Source of the DNA: Pseudomonas helmanticensis
GTDB taxonomy: Bacteria > Pseudomonadota > Gammaproteobacteria > Pseudomonadales > Pseudomonadaceae
Direction of reading: 5' to 3'
Assembly: GCF_900182985.1 (NCBI RefSeq)
Contig: NZ_FXUY01000001.1
Coordinates: forward strand, 2,480,001-2,544,000
Length of the DNA: 64,000 bases
Shown: positions 63,338 through 64,000 of the stretch, piece by piece
Layout of the letters: each line of letters opens with the position of its first letter
Numbering within the stretch: position 1 is the first letter of the stretch
The notes under the pieces: model-generated
Told to the model about the DNA's origin: nothing
The model's input: only the letters and a program-made list of their open reading frames with translations
The model's database searches: none
Program-made: the position numbers and the translations under genes

Positions 63338-64000
63338 TCAGCGGCGCTCGATCGGCTCGATCACTTGCAACGCGAGGTTGCCTTTGTGCGAGCCCATCTT
63401 GACCTTGAAGGCCGGCACGCCGTTGGCGCGCATGATCATTTCTTCCGGCATCTCGACCGGGATCACATCGCCCGGCTGCATGTGCAGGATGTCGCGCAGC
63501 TTCAACTGGCGGCGAGCCACGGTGGCGCCGATCGGTACGTCGACATCGAGCACGTCCTGGCGCAAGGCGTTGACCCAGCGCTCGTCCTGATCGTCGAGGT
63601 CGGACTGGAAACCGGCGTCGAGCATTTCGCGCACCGGCTCGATCATCGAGTACGGCATGGTCACGTGCAGATCGCCGCCACCGCCATCGAGTTCGATGTG
63701 GAACGTGGAGACCACGATCGCTTCGCTCGGGCCGACGATGTTGGCCATGGCCGGGTTCACTTCCGAGTTGATGTACTCGAAGTTGACTTCCATGATCGCC
63801 TGCCAGGCTTCTTTCAAGTCGACGAAGGCCTGCTCCAGCACCATGCGCACCACACGCAGTTCGGTCGGGGTGAATTCACGCCCTTCGATCTTGGCGTGAC
63901 GGCCATCGCCGCCGAAGAAGTTGTCCACCAGTTTGAACACCAGTTTGGCGTCAAGGATGAACAGCGCGGTGCCGCGCAACGGTTTGATCTTGACCAGATT
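63338..64000 (-). CDS. fliM: Flagellar motor switch protein FliM (C-terminal part)
   Basis: The last 220 codons of fliM; the 5' end is beyond the window edge and the frame is open to position 64000. It contains the middle CheC-like domain (LVFKLVDNFFGG, then FTPTELRVVRMVLEQAFVDLKEAW, then EAIVVSTFHIELDGGGGDLHVTMPYSMIEPVR) and the C-terminal SpoA domain (LKLRDILHMQPGDVIPVEMPE). FliM binds CheY-P and sets rotation direction. It precedes fliN by 56 bp in the leftward operon. Confidence 0.97.
   Translation of the reverse strand, partial: NLVKIKPLRGTALFILDAKLVFKLVDNFFGGDGRHAKIEGREFTPTELRVVRMVLEQAFVDLKEAWQAIMEVNFEYINSEVNPAMANIVGPSEAIVVSTFHIELDGGGGDLHVTMPYSMIEPVREMLDAGFQSDLDDQDERWVNALRQDVLDVDVPIGATVARRQLKLRDILHMQPGDVIPVEMPEEMIMRANGVPAFKVKMGSHKGNLALQVIEPIERR

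Overview
The window is a stretch of chromosome from a fluorescent pseudomonad, most likely the Pseudomonas fluorescens group. Three things point there: the protein sequences are Pseudomonas-like throughout, the gene order of the ccm and che-mot-flh-fli clusters is the Pseudomonas one, and many intergenic gaps hold REP/REPIN repeats of the two sequence classes typical of that group. I see no rRNA, tRNA, CRISPR array, prophage or intact insertion sequence.

Layout. (1) 1-4525: TCA cycle genes, with sdhB (cut by the window edge), sdhA, sdhD and sdhC leftward and gltA divergent; both sides have recognisable sigma-70 promoters. (2) 4545-5480: a composite non-coding repeat, two inverted arms around a 107-bp tandem repeat. 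(3) 5598-16958: acetate permease genes actP and yjcH, an orphan betaine-binding protein, a GH17 membrane protein, a secreted alpha/beta hydrolase translationally coupled to a MlaA-like protein, a DUF808 protein, a RutR-type TetR regulator, a frameshifted REP-associated transposase (RAYT) flanked by REPINs, and a secreted esterase-like protein. (4) 17058-24344: glyoxylate assimilation. A GlcG-like gene is divergent from gcl-hyi-glxR-ttuD-pyk, which converts glyoxylate via tartronate semialdehyde and glycerate to pyruvate. Repeats separate the first four operon genes, and two TTGTATACAA palindromes lie in the divergent control region.

(5) 24484-34526: accessory and transport genes: a urea transporter, a Kv-type channel with a zinc-ribbon tail, an orphan sulfate-binding protein, an MFS exporter, hicAB, a peroxiredoxin-SDR-LysR group, a second toxin-antitoxin-like pair (excisionase-type HTH plus PIN) with a perfect inverted-repeat operator, and a lipoprotein. 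(6) 34552-41502: the complete cytochrome c maturation set ccmABCDEFGHI, leftward. (7) 41700-64000: motility and chemotaxis. A FliK-like and a FlhB-C-terminal-like gene run rightward; then, leftward, DUF2802, cheW, parP, parC, motD, motC, cheB, cheA, cheZ, cheY, fliA, fleN, flhF, flhA, a DUF6124 gene (rightward, with a structured leader), flhB, fliR, fliQ, fliP, fliO, fliN and the C-terminal part of fliM.

The least explained parts are the 250-bp leader of the DUF6124 gene, with several nested inverted repeats, the HTH-PIN pair, and the composite inverted element between gltA and actP. Family assignments come from reading motifs and gene order; no database search was possible.
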